From Erythroxylum novogranatense (taxonomy: Eukaryota; Streptophyta; Magnoliopsida; Malpighiales; Erythroxylaceae), in contig CM057224.1 in NCBI GenBank assembly GCA_029891385.1, positions 35,035,005 through 35,099,004 on the forward strand: a stretch of 64,000 nucleotides of DNA, written 5' to 3'. A program made the position numbers and the translations under genes. Positions 1 to 12,406 of this stretch are shown piece after piece; the first letter of the stretch is position 1, and the number at the start of each line of letters is the position of its first letter. Under the pieces are notes generated by a model. The model searched no databases. It had not been told where the DNA came from and worked only from the letters and a program-made list of their open reading frames with translations.

Positions 1-135
1 CATTTATTCCACACTAATCTCAAATAAATCCAAATTTTCCATTAATTTTTCCAATTAATCAAAATTATGCCATAAATAACACAATCAAATTAATTCATGC
101 TTAATACATCAAGAAAACAAATTTGGGGCCCAACA
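1..135. mobile_element. Right end of an unidentified LTR inserted in a copia LTR
   Basis: Position 136 onward matches the copia LTR at 16763 onward, but the bases before it do not. The foreign segment ends GGGGCCCAACA at 135, resembling the GGGCCCAACA end of the gypsy LTRs at 7548 and 14545. The next five bases, ATTAA, also occur at the matching site of the intact LTR (16763-16767), so they may be one half of a target-site duplication. I infer the right end of another LTR element whose body lies left of the window. Orientation is unknown because both LTR ends finish in CA. Confidence 0.5.
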
Positions 136-1183
136 ATTAAGATATGATTCATCACCCTAAAGTAATTAGGGAGAATGTTCCTTTATTCTCGATTAATATT
201 GATTCGGGAAATCCTTGGTCAAGGTGGAATGATATTTTGTAAACAGCTTACAAATATCATTAATTGAATCAATAGCTAATAGCGGAGAACTAATATAATT
301 AGACTCAAAATAGAGTAGACATTAATTCCATGCTCTATGTCTAATTGAAACATTAGTTGATGAAAGGATTGAACTATACGGAAAAATCATGCACGGAAAG
401 GTTAGTCAAAACTACTTTGACATTCCTGAATATTTGGGTGGTCATGATACGTTACTAGACGTCATTCTTGATCTATGATTATAAATTATTTAATTAGAGA
501 ATTAAAGATAAATTAAAAGGAGTTTTAATTTATCTAATTCTAATTATGAATTATAATTATAATTTATAATCATTGCCAACATATTTGAGAACCTAATGGG
601 TCACACATATAGAATGGGTTGGAGAGAGCAAAGTTAATTTAATCAAGTTGGACTTGATTATAAAGTTTGAGAAACTTTATGATTAAATATGAGATATTTA
701 ATAAATAAGGATCAATATAAGATATTGAATCTTATTCGGGCATAATTGGTATTTAATTAGAATTATTTGTAATTCTAATTAAAGGTTAATTGATATTAAT
801 ATTTAATTTCAATTAAATTACTAAATCGCCCTAAGCTTATTATAAATAGGCTTAAGCTCTATGGAGCTAGCACTTCATGCTTAACCCTCTTTGTAAAAGT
901 TACAGAGTTCTCTCAACCTATTCTGTGGATACCGTTAGAGGTCGGACACTTATGCAGCTACGGTGGTTGAGACGGATCGGTTTTGAAAACGGTTCGAGGG
1001 ATGCATCAAGACAAAGATCGAGCTTCGGAATAAGGTACGAATTAAATTCCGCTTTATTTTTATTCGTGTTAATCATTTTATAGAATTAAATAGATCTTGG
1101 TTTTCGGAAAATCAAAAGTCACGAAAAAGTTTTGTAATTATTCCGCTGCGGTCGAATTAAATCCGGACCCGATTTTTCCAACA
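136..1183 (+). repeat. 5' LTR (right part) of the non-coding copia-type element
   Basis: Close match to 16763-17808, the right part of the downstream LTR of the same element, with a handful of substitutions. It ends in CCAACA at 1183. TGGTAT follows at 1185-1190 and looks like the start of a primer-binding site for initiator-Met tRNA. The left part of the LTR, equivalent to about 559 bases, is cut off at 135. A short ORF at 877-1083 lies inside the repeat and is not a gene. Confidence 0.85.
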
Positions 1184-1189
1184 GTGGTA

Positions 1190-2213
1190 TCCTATCTTAA
1201 TTATCATCATAATTAAGAACATATGCCGAAACACATTCTTGGATATTTGATGAGACATTAGCTCCTTATCCATGCCTAATGGCTCTAATGTTCTGCAGTG
1301 CGTTACTGTCTTGAACAATGCAAAGAAACTATATCAAGTTCATTAAAGAACTTGTTGATCCAATTAATCATTTCTACTAAATGAAAAATGTATTATGGCT
1401 TAATTAGCAACCATTGCTACGTTGGAACCTTTCCAACCCTAAATGATATTGTTATAAGTAAATAAACCTTAATTAGGATTTACTTCTAAAGTTATATCCT
1501 CATCGTCTTGAACTCAAATATCAACTCATACATAGAATAAGGGATATCTTTGATACTTCATAAGTATCTGATATCTTACATACTAAACATCTTTAGTACA
1601 TTATCTATGCATTTGGACTTAGAATAAGCTAACAACGTCCAATCTATCTCTATAGATCTAATTCTCAGAATTCAGTTGTTACTTTTTCATATCCAACAAA
1701 AGTCGTTTTTGGACAATTATATGTTCAACAATTGAAAGCTAGAACTGTTGTTCTCTGTGAGCAATATGTCTCCACATACTCCATCTAAAGAGGACAACTA
1801 TACTCCCACTAACCTTCTTGTAGAAATGATAAATTCATAATCATTTCCAAAACAAACTCTTTGAATTCATCATGAAAGTAAATTTTTCAATATCTTGCAA
1901 CCTTTCAACTATACATCAAATGTATCAGTAAAGACATTAGTTTCAATTAGATGTATAGTCATAAGATTTGAACCTTTCAAATTCCTTCTTACTCCTACTA
2001 CTTATCTTGAGAACGGTTCTCCTATAAACATACATTGAATCAAACAATTTGTTCAATGGGTTTGTAAGAATATATCCAACCTTTTGGATATCTCATAACA
2101 CTTTATTACTCAATTTAGTTCTAAACTAAATGGATAATATATGCTTCAACTAAGCGTCACATTTTAAAATCATTAGCTTTAACTATTTCAAAAACTTAAC
2201 ATTTCATAAATCT
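1190..2213 (+). repeat. Left arm of a ~1 kb inverted repeat inside the copia-type element
   Basis: This segment is the reverse complement of 15041-16062. In the stretch compared base by base (about 1315-1540 against 15740-15945) roughly nineteen of twenty bases agree. Homology begins directly at the primer-binding site, around CCTATCTTAATTATC, and fades after about 2213. No long ORF is present. A transcript of the element from before the gypsy insertion would have had two arms of about 1 kb around a loop of about 3.7 kb. Confidence 0.9.
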
Positions 2214-5200
2214 GGGTTCTGAAAATTCGTTCATGTCCTTTATTTTGGTTCTGCGTTCTCTGGAAATTAGCTTTATTGACAACTGCTATTTGCTTTTGTT
2301 ATAGAACTTGAAACCCAGAAAGTTAGAAACCGAAAACACAAAAACACGCTTCACTCACTGTAGCTTTTGATGTGACCGCCTCTGTGAGTGTTGATTTATT
2401 CTTAAGTTCACGCCTCACCTTTGTCACTCGAATACGAGTATGGGACACCAGACCTTCAGCTTCCACTAGCGTAGTTCATCACGTAGAAAACATAGAGTTG
2501 GAGTTTTACGTGAACAATAGTGAAGAGGCAGCGGTAGTGTAAAAGAAAGAGAGGGGAATAGTAAAGATGGACATTCATCTTAATTGTCCCATCGATGAAC
2601 AATACTTTTGTTCATCAAAATGGATTCAAGGGACTAACTGGCGTTGCTTGCTCATGCGGCTGGAGGTTAGGGCTCTTCTTCGAGTTTAGGGTTTCGAGAC
2701 TAAGTTGAAGAATAAGGGTTGTTTGGATGTTGGAATAAGGTATTCCAAATCTGATTTTTGAATTTGTTTGGTTACAAGTTTAAGTATGACTTAAACTTAA
2801 AAGGAATAATTAAATTAGGAATAATGTATTCTTAATTTAATTAAATTTTAAATATAATTTTAAAATTGTTTTAAAATTCAAAATCAATTCCAAAATTAAT
2901 ACAATTATTTTTTAATTTGATTAAGATTAATAATTATATTGATTCCTAATTAATTTTAGAAAAGTTATTTCTAAAATTAGAATTAATTATTTTCAATTAG
3001 ATTGAAATTAATTAATTAATTAGAAAAGTTGTTTCTAAAATGAGAATTAATTAGTTTCAATTAGATTGAAATTAATTAATTATACTTCTTAAAATTAGGA
3101 AAAAATTTCTTAAATAATTAAGAAAGTTGTTTCTTAATTAAATTATTTATTTCAATTTGATTGAGATAAATTAAATTTCAAGTTTTATTTGTTTAGAGAA
3201 TTGTTATTTTATTTATTTAGAAATTGTTTCTTTATTTATGAATAATAAGTTTCTTGACTTTTAGATAAAGTATTTTCTTGATTAAATTTTGAAAATTGTT
3301 TTCATTTATTAATTAAGAAAATGTGCTTTCTTTAAAATTTTGAAAATAGTTTTCTATTAAAGAAAGGTTTTCTAATTAGTCAAGAAATAATTCTCTAAAT
3401 AAATAATATATAATAACTTTCTTAATTAAATTTAAAAGTGTTTTTATTTAATTTTGAAAGTAGTTTCCATTTAATATTAGAAAATAGTTTTCTAATTAAG
3501 GGATAGTAATTTTAATGAGATTAGAAATGGTGATTTCTAATTAGATTAAAATAGTTTTCTAATTGATTAGAATCGTTACTTATATAATTTTGGAAAGAAG
3601 TTTTCTAAATTATAATAAGTAAGAAGAATAATTTATTGAAAATAGTTTTCAATTAAATTATTATTAAAGGAGTCAAGAAAAAAAGGAAATAGTTTCCTAT
3701 TGGATTTGAAAATTGTTTTCAAATCAAATTAAATTTCTATTTGGAATGCAAATTTAATTTATTTAGGGATCAATGGTTTTAATCTAATTTAAGTTTTCCA
3801 AGGAGTTGGAAATGCTATTTTAGATTATGAAGATCAATAACTAGAATCAAACGAAGCTTGATGTTTTATGCATATAATTTGATTATGAGTGCATAAGTTG
3901 CATACTTTATTTATATGGTTGATATATATATTGGATGCATATTTTATGCATATAATTTGATTATGAGTACATAAGTTGCATACTTTATTTATATGGTTGA
4001 TATATATATTGGATGCATGATAAATTGTATGTTTTATATGTGTGATATTTTACATGCAATTTATGTTTGATGAGACATATGAAATTAAAACCCCTTGTTA
4101 AAATATTAAGTACACGTTAAGAAAGTGATTGATGCCTTCCATTGTTATAAGAATAAACCAGAGTTTTGTTTATTGTAAGGCTTGTTGAGCAAACTCAAGG
4201 CCTCTTTAACCCAAATATGTTTAGTCTTATAATAGTGGGTTTTACTTAATTAAATTTGTGTGATTTGGATTAGCAAACTCATGATCACATGAATTTAGAG
4301 GCAAGGTTAGGAATGACATATAAGATATGTTATGGCAAGAGTTGTCACCTAACGGATCTAGGAGTCACATGAGATATGATTGATAAAGTTGTTATCTACC
4401 TAATTTAAGTATATATAGTTGGTTTGTTGAGCAAACTCAAGGTCAACTATACTTGAATGGAATCCTAGCCCACTAGAAAGATTAGAGTAATCTTTCCGAA
4501 TAGTAGTGAAGGCTATTATTTCGAATAAAATAGTGGGAGTAACCAAATGCATGATTAAAGTCCTAATCTTATTTGGTCGTCATGGCATATAATTGATTAC
4601 TTGTTTTTCTTACATTTATATTTTGTTCCTAGTAGAATTCACCTTGTTTAGTATAGTTGATACTAAGTTAGTGAACTCAAATTCTTGGACATAGCATATG
4701 TTTGAGAAGTGTTCTCAAAAGTTGGAAAAGAAAATTGTATGTCCATTATGCAAATTTGTTATAATCCTTGTTGAGGACTTGGTGTTAAAGTTTTTGAGAT
4801 ATGTCACAATCATATAGATGACAGAATGTATTGACATTTTGAGTTGACTAATGTCTCGTAAACTTTGAAGGCGACATGTAGGATGTATGTCAACACCATG
4901 ATAACAAAATGCAAAGGGTTGCATGAAGTAGGATTGAAAGGTATAGTACCTTATTGAAGTTGTTCCACTTAGTTTAACCTATTGAAATCATAATTGTGGC
5001 CTACAATTAAATACTTTGTTATAGAATGATAATAGTTATTATTAGAAGAAAATGATTGCATTATTTTTCTTGCCTTTATGTGATATGATAGAGATCATAT
5101 GTATTTCTAAATCATGCTTAGGAGTATTTGATACTGAATTTAGATCCAACATTATTGTAATATTCAAAGCATGATAAGAAATAGATTGTTAAATAAAAAT

Positions 5201-5391
5201 AGTTGATCCAAGTTTATGCAAATAGTTTGTATATGTATTGGATCAAAAGAGATTTATATTTAACATAAATGGCAAGAATTAAAAGTTGGATAATCGAGAT
5301 AATCCTTTTTATGTCATACTGGTTAAATCAACATAACGAGAATCATAAAGTTACATACTAGGATATATGTATCCTTTTGATTATGAATCGT
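2214..5391 (+). mobile_element. Non-coding interior of the copia-type element (LARD-like leader)
   Basis: This stretch has no credible coding sequence. Bases 2214-2760 are less AT-rich and look gene-like on the minus strand: a run resembling a plant 5' UTR, with AACCCTAAACTCG read on that strand near 2680. They may be captured host DNA, but I cannot name the source. From about 2760 to 3840 the DNA is very AT-rich with repeated words such as TTGAAATTAATTAATT. Bases 4080-4620 resemble the leader of the copia at 54.3-54.95 kb, sharing GAGCAAACTCAAGG-like and AAATAGTGGGAG words. This suggests both belong to one copia group. Confidence 0.65.
3864..4019. repeat. Tandem duplication, period 78 bp
   Basis: Two nearly identical copies of a 78-bp unit begin TTTTATGCATATAATTTG. 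The first starts near 3864 and the second at 3942, and they run to about 4019. It lies in the AT-rich leader of the copia-type element. Confidence 0.85.
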
Positions 5392-5396
5392 ATGAA

Positions 5397-7548
5397 TGTT
5401 AGGCCCCGAATATTTTTATGATATTATTATGTGATTTGTGCCTTAATTCGGATTAATTGAGAGAATTATGGATAATGACGGTTAATTAAGATTAAATAAG
5501 GTATTAGCGGATTAATTATGTGAGGGCATTTTGGACAGTTACTTAAGAAGAAAAAGGAATTAGGCTTATTAAGGTGATCTTGCTCTAGGTTAAAATAAAA
5601 GCAAGTATAAAAGAAGAACAAGGGAAGGAGAAACGAAGAAGAAGAGAAAAGAAAAGAAGAGAAAGAAGCGCCGTCGATAGAGAGGTGAAGAGGAAGAGAA
5701 GAGAGTCGCGATTTCGGAAGGTTTCGACATATCTAGAGCTTCAATCGGTTAGTTTACTTCCTTCTTAACTTGTTTTGATTGGGTTTAAACATTGAGATTG
5801 TGGATTATGTGAGAATCGACGATGTTTTAGGGTTTTGGGGCTAAATTGTTAGATTAATGTGTTTGGGAGTTGAGAATGACTTAGGAATGCCTTTTAAGAC
5901 CTGTTATATTGTTTAGAAGTGTTGAGTGTGGTAAATGGAGGAATTAGCAGTTGAAATCTGCAGAAATCTGGGTTCGGAGTCGAGTTCCTCGACCCAGATG
6001 TCGCGACGTGCGTATGAACACGCCGCGGCGAACGAAGAAGGGAGCCACGTCGCGACGTGTAAATAATTTTACGATTATTCGTCACGGCGTGTGAAATGCT
6101 GTAGACGTCGCGACGTGCGAGGTTTGGTTCGCGACGAGCAGAGTCCTTCGTCGCAACGAACGTCCCTTCGTTGCGGCGAGGCCCCTTGTTTCCGAAATTG
6201 AGATGTTTATATTATTAGGGATATCTTTTGATGTAGATATCCGAATGAAGTGATCTTGGATTCGTTGTGATCTAGAAATTAAGGACTACAAGTTGTATGA
6301 AGAAGGGAAATTCGGGAATTGTTTCGGAAAGTTCGAGAATTTCGATGGGAATCGGATGGAGACTTTTAACGCTTTACTTTTTGCTTTTCGAGTTTTATTA
6401 AATAATTGCTATAGTTATTAATTGTGTGGAAACTTGGTTTATTATAGGGAACCAAGCTGATTTGACCCAATCGCGAGAGAAAGGACAACAGTGAGTCTGA
6501 TACTCAGCGATACTAGGTGGGTAATATGTTTATCGTTATTATGTGTATGGGCAATTGCATGATGTGTGCTTGCTTGCGTTATATGACATTATTTGTATTG
6601 AATTGCATGAGAGATGCTGAATATGCTTTGATCATAATTATGCATGGATTAATGGGCCTTTATGGCAATGGAAAGAATGGAAATTATGATATGCTTTGAG
6701 CATGAATCGAATGGATTATGTGCTTTGTTTGGGCAAGAGAGTTACGGATGGAGTCACGTGCGTTGACATTTTGAAAGCCTTCTCCCGCTGCTCGCTTGTA
6801 GCAACGAGATCCTTGAAATCGGACTCGGATGGATTACTGGATTTACCTTGGATTATCCGGATGGATTCTGAACTCTCGAGCCGATTGTTTGTGCATACGA
6901 TTGATTTGATGAGCATAAGATATGATGGATTTGATAGATTTGTTGCATAATGATTGATGTGATAAGAAATAGAAATTGCTTGACATATACTGATTGAATA
7001 TGAATTGAATTGATGAATTATGATTTGCTAGTGATATGTATATTATATATATATATATATTGCTTGATTGTGTGGCTCGTTGCTAATGACTATAAACGTA
7101 TATGCCATCGAGCTTGCAACTCACCCATTACTCTCCCTCCTCAAAAGTGCGGATCGAGATGATAGTTGACTTGGCGAGGCATCGGAAACTTCCAGCTAAT
7201 TAGGAGCTTTGCCTTAAGTTAGTAATTTGGATTGGCCCTCCGAGCATTTTATCATGGAGCATCTTTTGCATTTTGAAAATTCATTTTACTTTGTATTACG
7301 CTGCATTTGAGAATACTGTTGCATTTCTTCGAATGAGAATGACATATGTTTTATGAATTTGAGATATGGAAATGCATGTTGAGAATGCATGCGATGGTAT
7401 GTATGAGTATATGTTTACGTATGTGTGAATCGAATATGTCTTTGTATGGATGTTGGGATCGGTCCGACGGTTTATGGAGCGCCCGATGCCGGGGCGACCC
7501 GAGGGGCCCTCCCATGGGGATTCTGACGTACGGGGCCCGGGCCCAACA
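5397..7548 (+). repeat. 5' LTR of the gypsy chromovirus
   Basis: 2152 bp, paired with 12369-14545. AT-rich parts agree almost base for base. Differences, mostly short indels, cluster in GC-rich stretches near 5985-6185, 6750-6900 and 7085-7200. It contains the palindrome ACGTCGCGACGT at 6047 and 6105. A (TA)n run lies near 7030-7060. The small ORFs in it (for example 6517-6699) recur in the other LTR only because the LTRs are copies. Confidence 0.95.
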
Positions 7549-7552
7549 TGTT

Positions 7553-7564
7553 TGGTATCAGAGC
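7553..7564 (+). other. Primer-binding site of the gypsy element
   Basis: TGGTATCAGAGC starts four bases after the LTR end. It is the plant primer-binding word complementary to the 3' end of initiator-Met tRNA, where minus-strand DNA synthesis starts. Confidence 0.9.
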
Positions 7565-7721
7565 GCCTAGGTTTAGGTGTCCTTGGCTTAGAATGCATAT
7601 AGGATTGTGTGATATATGACGACGTGTTGCATTAATTGATTTCATTACGTGACATGCATATCATGCATACATATAGATTGTCGTATAGCTAATCCTTAGT
7701 GTTTACCTTTGAAGGAGTACG

Positions 7722-8830
7722 ATGCCACCTCGTAGAAGGACACGAGGAGCTGTGCAAGGGTCTGCTGTACCTGACTCTCCAACGAGAGAGGAGAGGACCG
7801 ATGAGTCTGTAGCCCCAATGCATGTTGAAGCTTCTATCGGGCTAGAGAGTGAGCCCATGCGTTCGCCGACTCAGGAGTCGCCGATTCCGCCAGGGCAAGT
7901 GCCCCAGTTTGATCCGAGGATGTTTCAGGCGTTTGTTCAGGCTATGGGCCAGATGCCACAGCCTTCTGCACCAGCCCCAGTGAAGAGGGGAAAGCAGTTC
8001 GACAAGTCGAGAAAATGCAGGCGATTGACTTCTTTGGGACAGCTGATCCTGAGGAAGCTGAGATATGGTTACGGAGGACAGAACGGGTGATGGATCAGAT
8101 GGATTATGAGGCAGATGAGCGAGTGGTGTATGCTGCCAGTTTGCTCCAGGGGGATGCTCTGCATTGGTAGGAGACCGTGCCGGGCAGTCAGATGAGGCCA
8201 GTAGGGTTGGCTTGGCAGGATTTTGTGGCTGCTTTTAAGAAGAAATATTTGTCAGAGGTTTATGTCCAGCAGAAGCAGAGGGAGTTTCGAGTCTCACTCG
8301 GAGGATATGACGATTCTTGAGTATGAGCCTTGAGTTCACCCAGTTATCCCGGTATGCCTCCGATCTGATGTTGAGCGAGACTGCCAGATGTCGCAGATTT
8401 GAGTCGGGATTGCACTTGGCGTCGAGAGAAGGTAATCAGCAGAATTTGATGATTTCAGCAGCTAGTTGAGGCACTCGAGGGTGAGAATATAGAGAACATC
8501 AAGAGTCTTTATGAACGGAAGAGAAAGAGTAGAGATCAGTCCAGAGAGGAGGTAGCACTTGTGCTCCTATGCGAACGAGTGCTAGGAGCTTCCTGTTTAT
8601 TGAGAGGAGAGGAGCAGTGGTGCTAGCAGAGAGCCGATGAGGACTTCTCTGCTTCTCACCAAGCTTCACGGTAGTAGCGGTAGAAGAGGAGAGGAGATAG
8701 ATCGGTTATCCCGACGTGTGAGCACTGCGGAAACCTCATAGAGGAGAGTGCTTGGGATCGACAGAGCTTGTTTCAACCTGTGGGGTGAAGGGACACATTG
8801 CCGAGAGTGTCCTCGGCCTCCACGATGGAG
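7722..8830 (+). pseudogene. gag of the gypsy chromovirus (broken)
   Basis: The likely start is the ATG at 7722 (MPPRRRTRGA). The first 90 or so residues are a low-complexity Pro/Gln-rich N-terminus in an open frame. A frameshift near 8010-8020 follows. The capsid-like part then reads in another frame, with words such as FFGTADPEEAEIWL and YAASLLQGDALHW (about 8025-8170). A stop at 8168 sits where a Trp codon is expected, consistent with one G-to-A change. Remains of a CCHC zinc knuckle lie near 8710-8820. In this family Gag forms the particle and binds RNA. At least three frame changes make it non-functional as read. Confidence 0.85.
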
Positions 8831-8929
8831 AGAGGTCGATGCCGACTCGAGGAGGACAGAGACCATGGGTCGGAGGATGTGACTAAGGTAGGTAGTTACG
8901 ATCTTTGCCGGAGGGCGAGTCTTCCGGGA

Positions 8930-10745
8930 GACCGAGAGGCGAGCACCAGCCGTGGTGTTTGCTATGGCGGGAGGATGCAGATGCCGCTCCGATGTTGTCA
9001 CCGGTATGGCCCATTTATTTCTTGATGATGTGCTTGTGTTGATTGATCCGGTTCTACTCATTCGTTTGTTTCGTCGAGTAGACTGTGTGTGATTTGTTCA
9101 TGAGTCCGTTGGATACTCCGTGATGGTGAGTACTCGATTGGCGGCACATTGTGATTAGTCGGTGTTTAGAGGATGTGAGCTTCAGATTGGTGGAGAACTT
9201 CTAGTGGTAGATCGATGCCACTAAGGATGCTTGGATTAGATGTGATATTGGGTATGGACACATTGGAAAAGTACAATGCCCGATGGATTGTTAGCGTAAG
9301 ATGAGAGTTTGATTTAGATGGCGAAGAGTGATGTTTATCGGGGACGAAAGCGAGTCCGCCCGAGATTGTTTCAAAGAATGACGAGAGAGAGATGATGAGT
9401 AAGGGTTGTGAGGCGTTTTTGGCTTATGCGATAGACTCTAGAGTGATAGAGGAAGTCGGAGGATATTCCAAGAGTCGAGGATTTCTGGACGTCTTTCTCG
9501 AGGAATTGCGGGACTACCGCCACTTCGGAGATTGAGTTTCGATTGAGCTTGTATCGGTACTAGGCCGATTTCGATTCCGCCTTATCGGATGGCTCCGTGA
9601 ATTGAAGGAGCTTAAGGAGCAATTGGAGGAGTTATTAGAGAAGGGTATATTCGATGAGTTCTTCGCCTTGGGAGCTCGGTCTATTTGTGAAGAAGAAAGA
9701 TGGCTCATTGAGAATGTGTGTGACTACGGAAGTCAATCAGTCACGATGAAGAACAGTATCCGCTTCCTCGCATTGATGATCTATTTAATCAATTGCAAGG
9801 AGCGAGAGTCTTTTTGAAGATCGATTTGAGATCGGGATATCATCAGTTGAGGATCAAGGAGTCGGATGTGCCGAAGTCTGCTTTCAGGACTCGGTATGGG
9901 CACTTTGAGTTTTTGGTGATGCCCTTCGGATTGACGAATGCGCCTGCAGCGTTTATGGATTTGATGAATCGGGTGTTTAAGCCATTCTTGGACCAATTTA
10001 TCATTGTCTTCATTGATAATATATTGGTGTATTCCAAGAGTGATCGGGAGCATGAGGAGCATTTGAGGATGGCTTTGGAGACTTTGAGGAGCAATGAGTT
10101 GTATGCCAAATTCGAGAAATGCGAATTTTGGCTGAGAAAAGTTTCATTTCTTAGACACGTGATCTCAGAGCAAGGAGTTCATGTGGATCCAAAGAAGATA
10201 GAAGCAGTTGTGAATTGGGAAGCGTCGAAGAATGTGGCAGAAGTGAGGAGTTTTCTGGGTTTGGCAGGCTACTACAGACGGTTTGTGGAGGGATTCTCGA
10301 TGATATCCGCTCCGATGATGAAATTGTTGAGAAAGAATCGAAGTTTGATTGGGTGAGGATTGTCGGAGGAGCTTCGAGGAGCTCAGCCAGATTGACCAAA
10401 GGCCGATTTTGATTTTGCCATCGGGTGATGAAGGTTATTCGTGTATAGTGATGCTTCGAGGAAGGGTCTCGGATGTGTTTTGATGTAGGGAGATTGGGTA
10501 ATTGCTTATGCTTGAGGCGCTTGAAGCCTTATGAGCTGAATTATCCGACGACGATTGGAGTTAGCGGTGATCTTTGCCTTAAAGATTTGGAGGCATTATT
10601 TGTATGGAGTTCAAACTCGGATCTTCACCGATCATAAGAGTCCAAGTATTTGCTAAGTCGAAGGAATTGAATTTGAGGCGTGGAGGTGGTTAGAGCTACT
10701 AAAGGACTATGATTTGTTGATTGAGTATCATCCGGCAAGGCCAAT
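8930..10745 (+). pseudogene. pol, protease-RT-RNase H part, of the gypsy chromovirus (broken)
   Basis: Protease: the words around 9020-9070 give an active-site region (LIDPGSTHSF) only if one base missing near 9050 is allowed for. Reverse transcriptase: the longest open stretch is 9793-10356, with [22 protein letters not shown], then FIDNIL where the family has FIDDIL, so the second catalytic aspartate has become asparagine (about 10010-10020). RNase H remains run from about 10430 to 10740 (YSDAS-like and TDHK words), with several single-base losses and stops. The RT substitution alone should abolish polymerase activity. The order PR-RT-RH-IN is typical of Ty3/gypsy. Confidence 0.9.
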
Positions 10746-12406
10746 GTTGTGGCGGATGCCTTGGCGAGAAGTCGTCGATTGCTCATGTTCGATCAATTTA
10801 TCTTCCTTTATTGGAAGAGATGGCTAAGCTTAGGATAAGTTTGACACAGGAAGAACCGGATTGTCTTCTGGCTAATTTTCGAGTTAGACCGATGCTGAAG
10901 GAAAAGGTTAGGGATTTGCAGGCTCAGGATGCGGATTTGAGCAAGCTTCGGGATGAGATTCAGAATGGCAAGGTTTCTGAGATAGATGTGCGGGATGATG
11001 AGCTTATGACAGTTGCGGGTAGGTTGTGTATTCCGGATGTGCGGAAGATCAAGGATGAGATTATGGATGAGGCACACAATGCGCCTTACACCATGCATCC
11101 CGGTAGCACTAGGATGTATCGGGATTTAAGAGAGCACTTTTGGTGGAAAGGCATGAAGAGGGATATAGCAGAGTTCGTCAGTAAGTGTCTAGTGTGTCAG
11201 CAAGTCAAGGCTGAACACCAGGCACCTTCGGGCAAGTTGAGACCGTTGCCTATTCCGGAGTGGAAGTGGCAGCGAGTGACTATGGACTTTTTGATGGGAT
11301 TGCCTAGGACCAGCAGGAGGCACGATGCCATTTGGGTGATTGTTGATCGGTTGACTAAGTCAGCCCACTTTTTGGCGATTCGACAGACTGATTCTTTGCA
11401 TGTGTTGGCAAAGAAGTATATCGATGAGATAGTGAGGCTGCATGGGATTCCGGATTCGATCGTGTCAGACCGAGATCTGCGGTTCACTTCGAGGTTTTGG
11501 GGCAGTTTGCAGGAAGCTTTAGGGACGAAGCTGAATTTTAGTACGGCTTTTCACCCTCAGACGGATGGTCAGTCGGAGAGGACTATTCGGACACTTGAGG
11601 GGATGCTTCGAGCGTGTGTGATGGATTTTCGAGGAGCATGGGATGAGCATTTGCCGTTGGTCAAATTTGCTTATAACAATTCGTACCATTCGAGCATTCA
11701 GATGGCTCCATATGAGGCATTGTATGGGCGGAGGTGTAGGACTCCGATCTGTTGGGATGAAGAAGGAGAGAGGCAATTGGAAGGACCAGATTTGATTCAG
11801 ATGACTGTTGAGAAAGTCAATCTGATTAAGCAGCGACTTAAGGTAGCACAGGACAGAATGAAGAGTTATGTTGATGCTCACCGAAAGGAAATGGAATATG
11901 AGGTCGATGAGAAAGTGTTCCTTAAGACATCTCCTTGAAAAGGAGTATTGAGATTCAGCAAGAAAGGGAAGTTGAGTCCGAGGTATGTGGGTCCCTATAA
12001 GATCCTTGAGAGGATTGGACCACTTGCCTACAGATTGGCATTACCTCCGGAGTTATCGCAGATTCACGATGTTTTTCATGTGTCGATATTGAGGAGATAT
12101 AGATCAGATCCGTCACATGTTATTCAGGCTAGTGAGGTTCAGTTGCGAGATGATTTGAGCTATGAGGAGCTTCCAGTACAGATTTTGGATTCTAAGGACA
12201 AGGTTCTCAGGAACAAGACGGTTCAGTTAGTAAAAGTCCTTTGGAGGAATCATTCGGTAGAGGAAGCTACTTGGGAGCCATTGGACGCTATGCGGGAGAA
12301 GTATCCGCATCTCTTCGACGATTCAGGTAAATTTCGAGGACGAAATTTCTTTTTAAGAGGGGGAGAAATGTTAGGCCCCGAATATTTTTATGATATTATT
12401 ATGTGA
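10745..12406 (+). pseudogene. pol, integrase plus chromodomain, of the gypsy chromovirus
   Basis: This is the best-preserved part. It is open from about 10800 to 11935, then interrupted by a TGA at 11936-11938 in the word SP-stop-KGV, where Trp is expected. It is open again from 11948 to 12406. An HHCC zinc-binding region is visible (AHNAPYTMHPG, then CLVCQQVK). The catalytic core has the D,D,E pattern: TMDFLMGL, VSDRDLRFTS, then the Glu of DGQSERTIRTLEG. The C-terminus carries a chromodomain-like module ([17 protein letters not shown]), which in chromoviruses targets integration to chromatin marks. The last 12 codons plus the stop run into the right LTR, and the end reads FRGRNFF. One G-to-A change would explain the single stop. 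Confidence 0.92.
12354..12368 (+). other. Polypurine tract of the gypsy element
   Basis: AAGAGGGGGAGAAA directly precedes the right LTR. This is the expected primer site for plus-strand DNA synthesis. Confidence 0.85.

Noticed and set aside
6517..6950. Two small ORFs in the gypsy LTR, also seen at 13505-13947
   Set aside because: Their apparent conservation only reflects LTR duplication; one differs by an indel and there is no recognisable domain.
7549..7575. A tRNA-like sequence after the LTR
   Set aside because: It is only the primer-binding word complementary to tRNA, not a tRNA gene.
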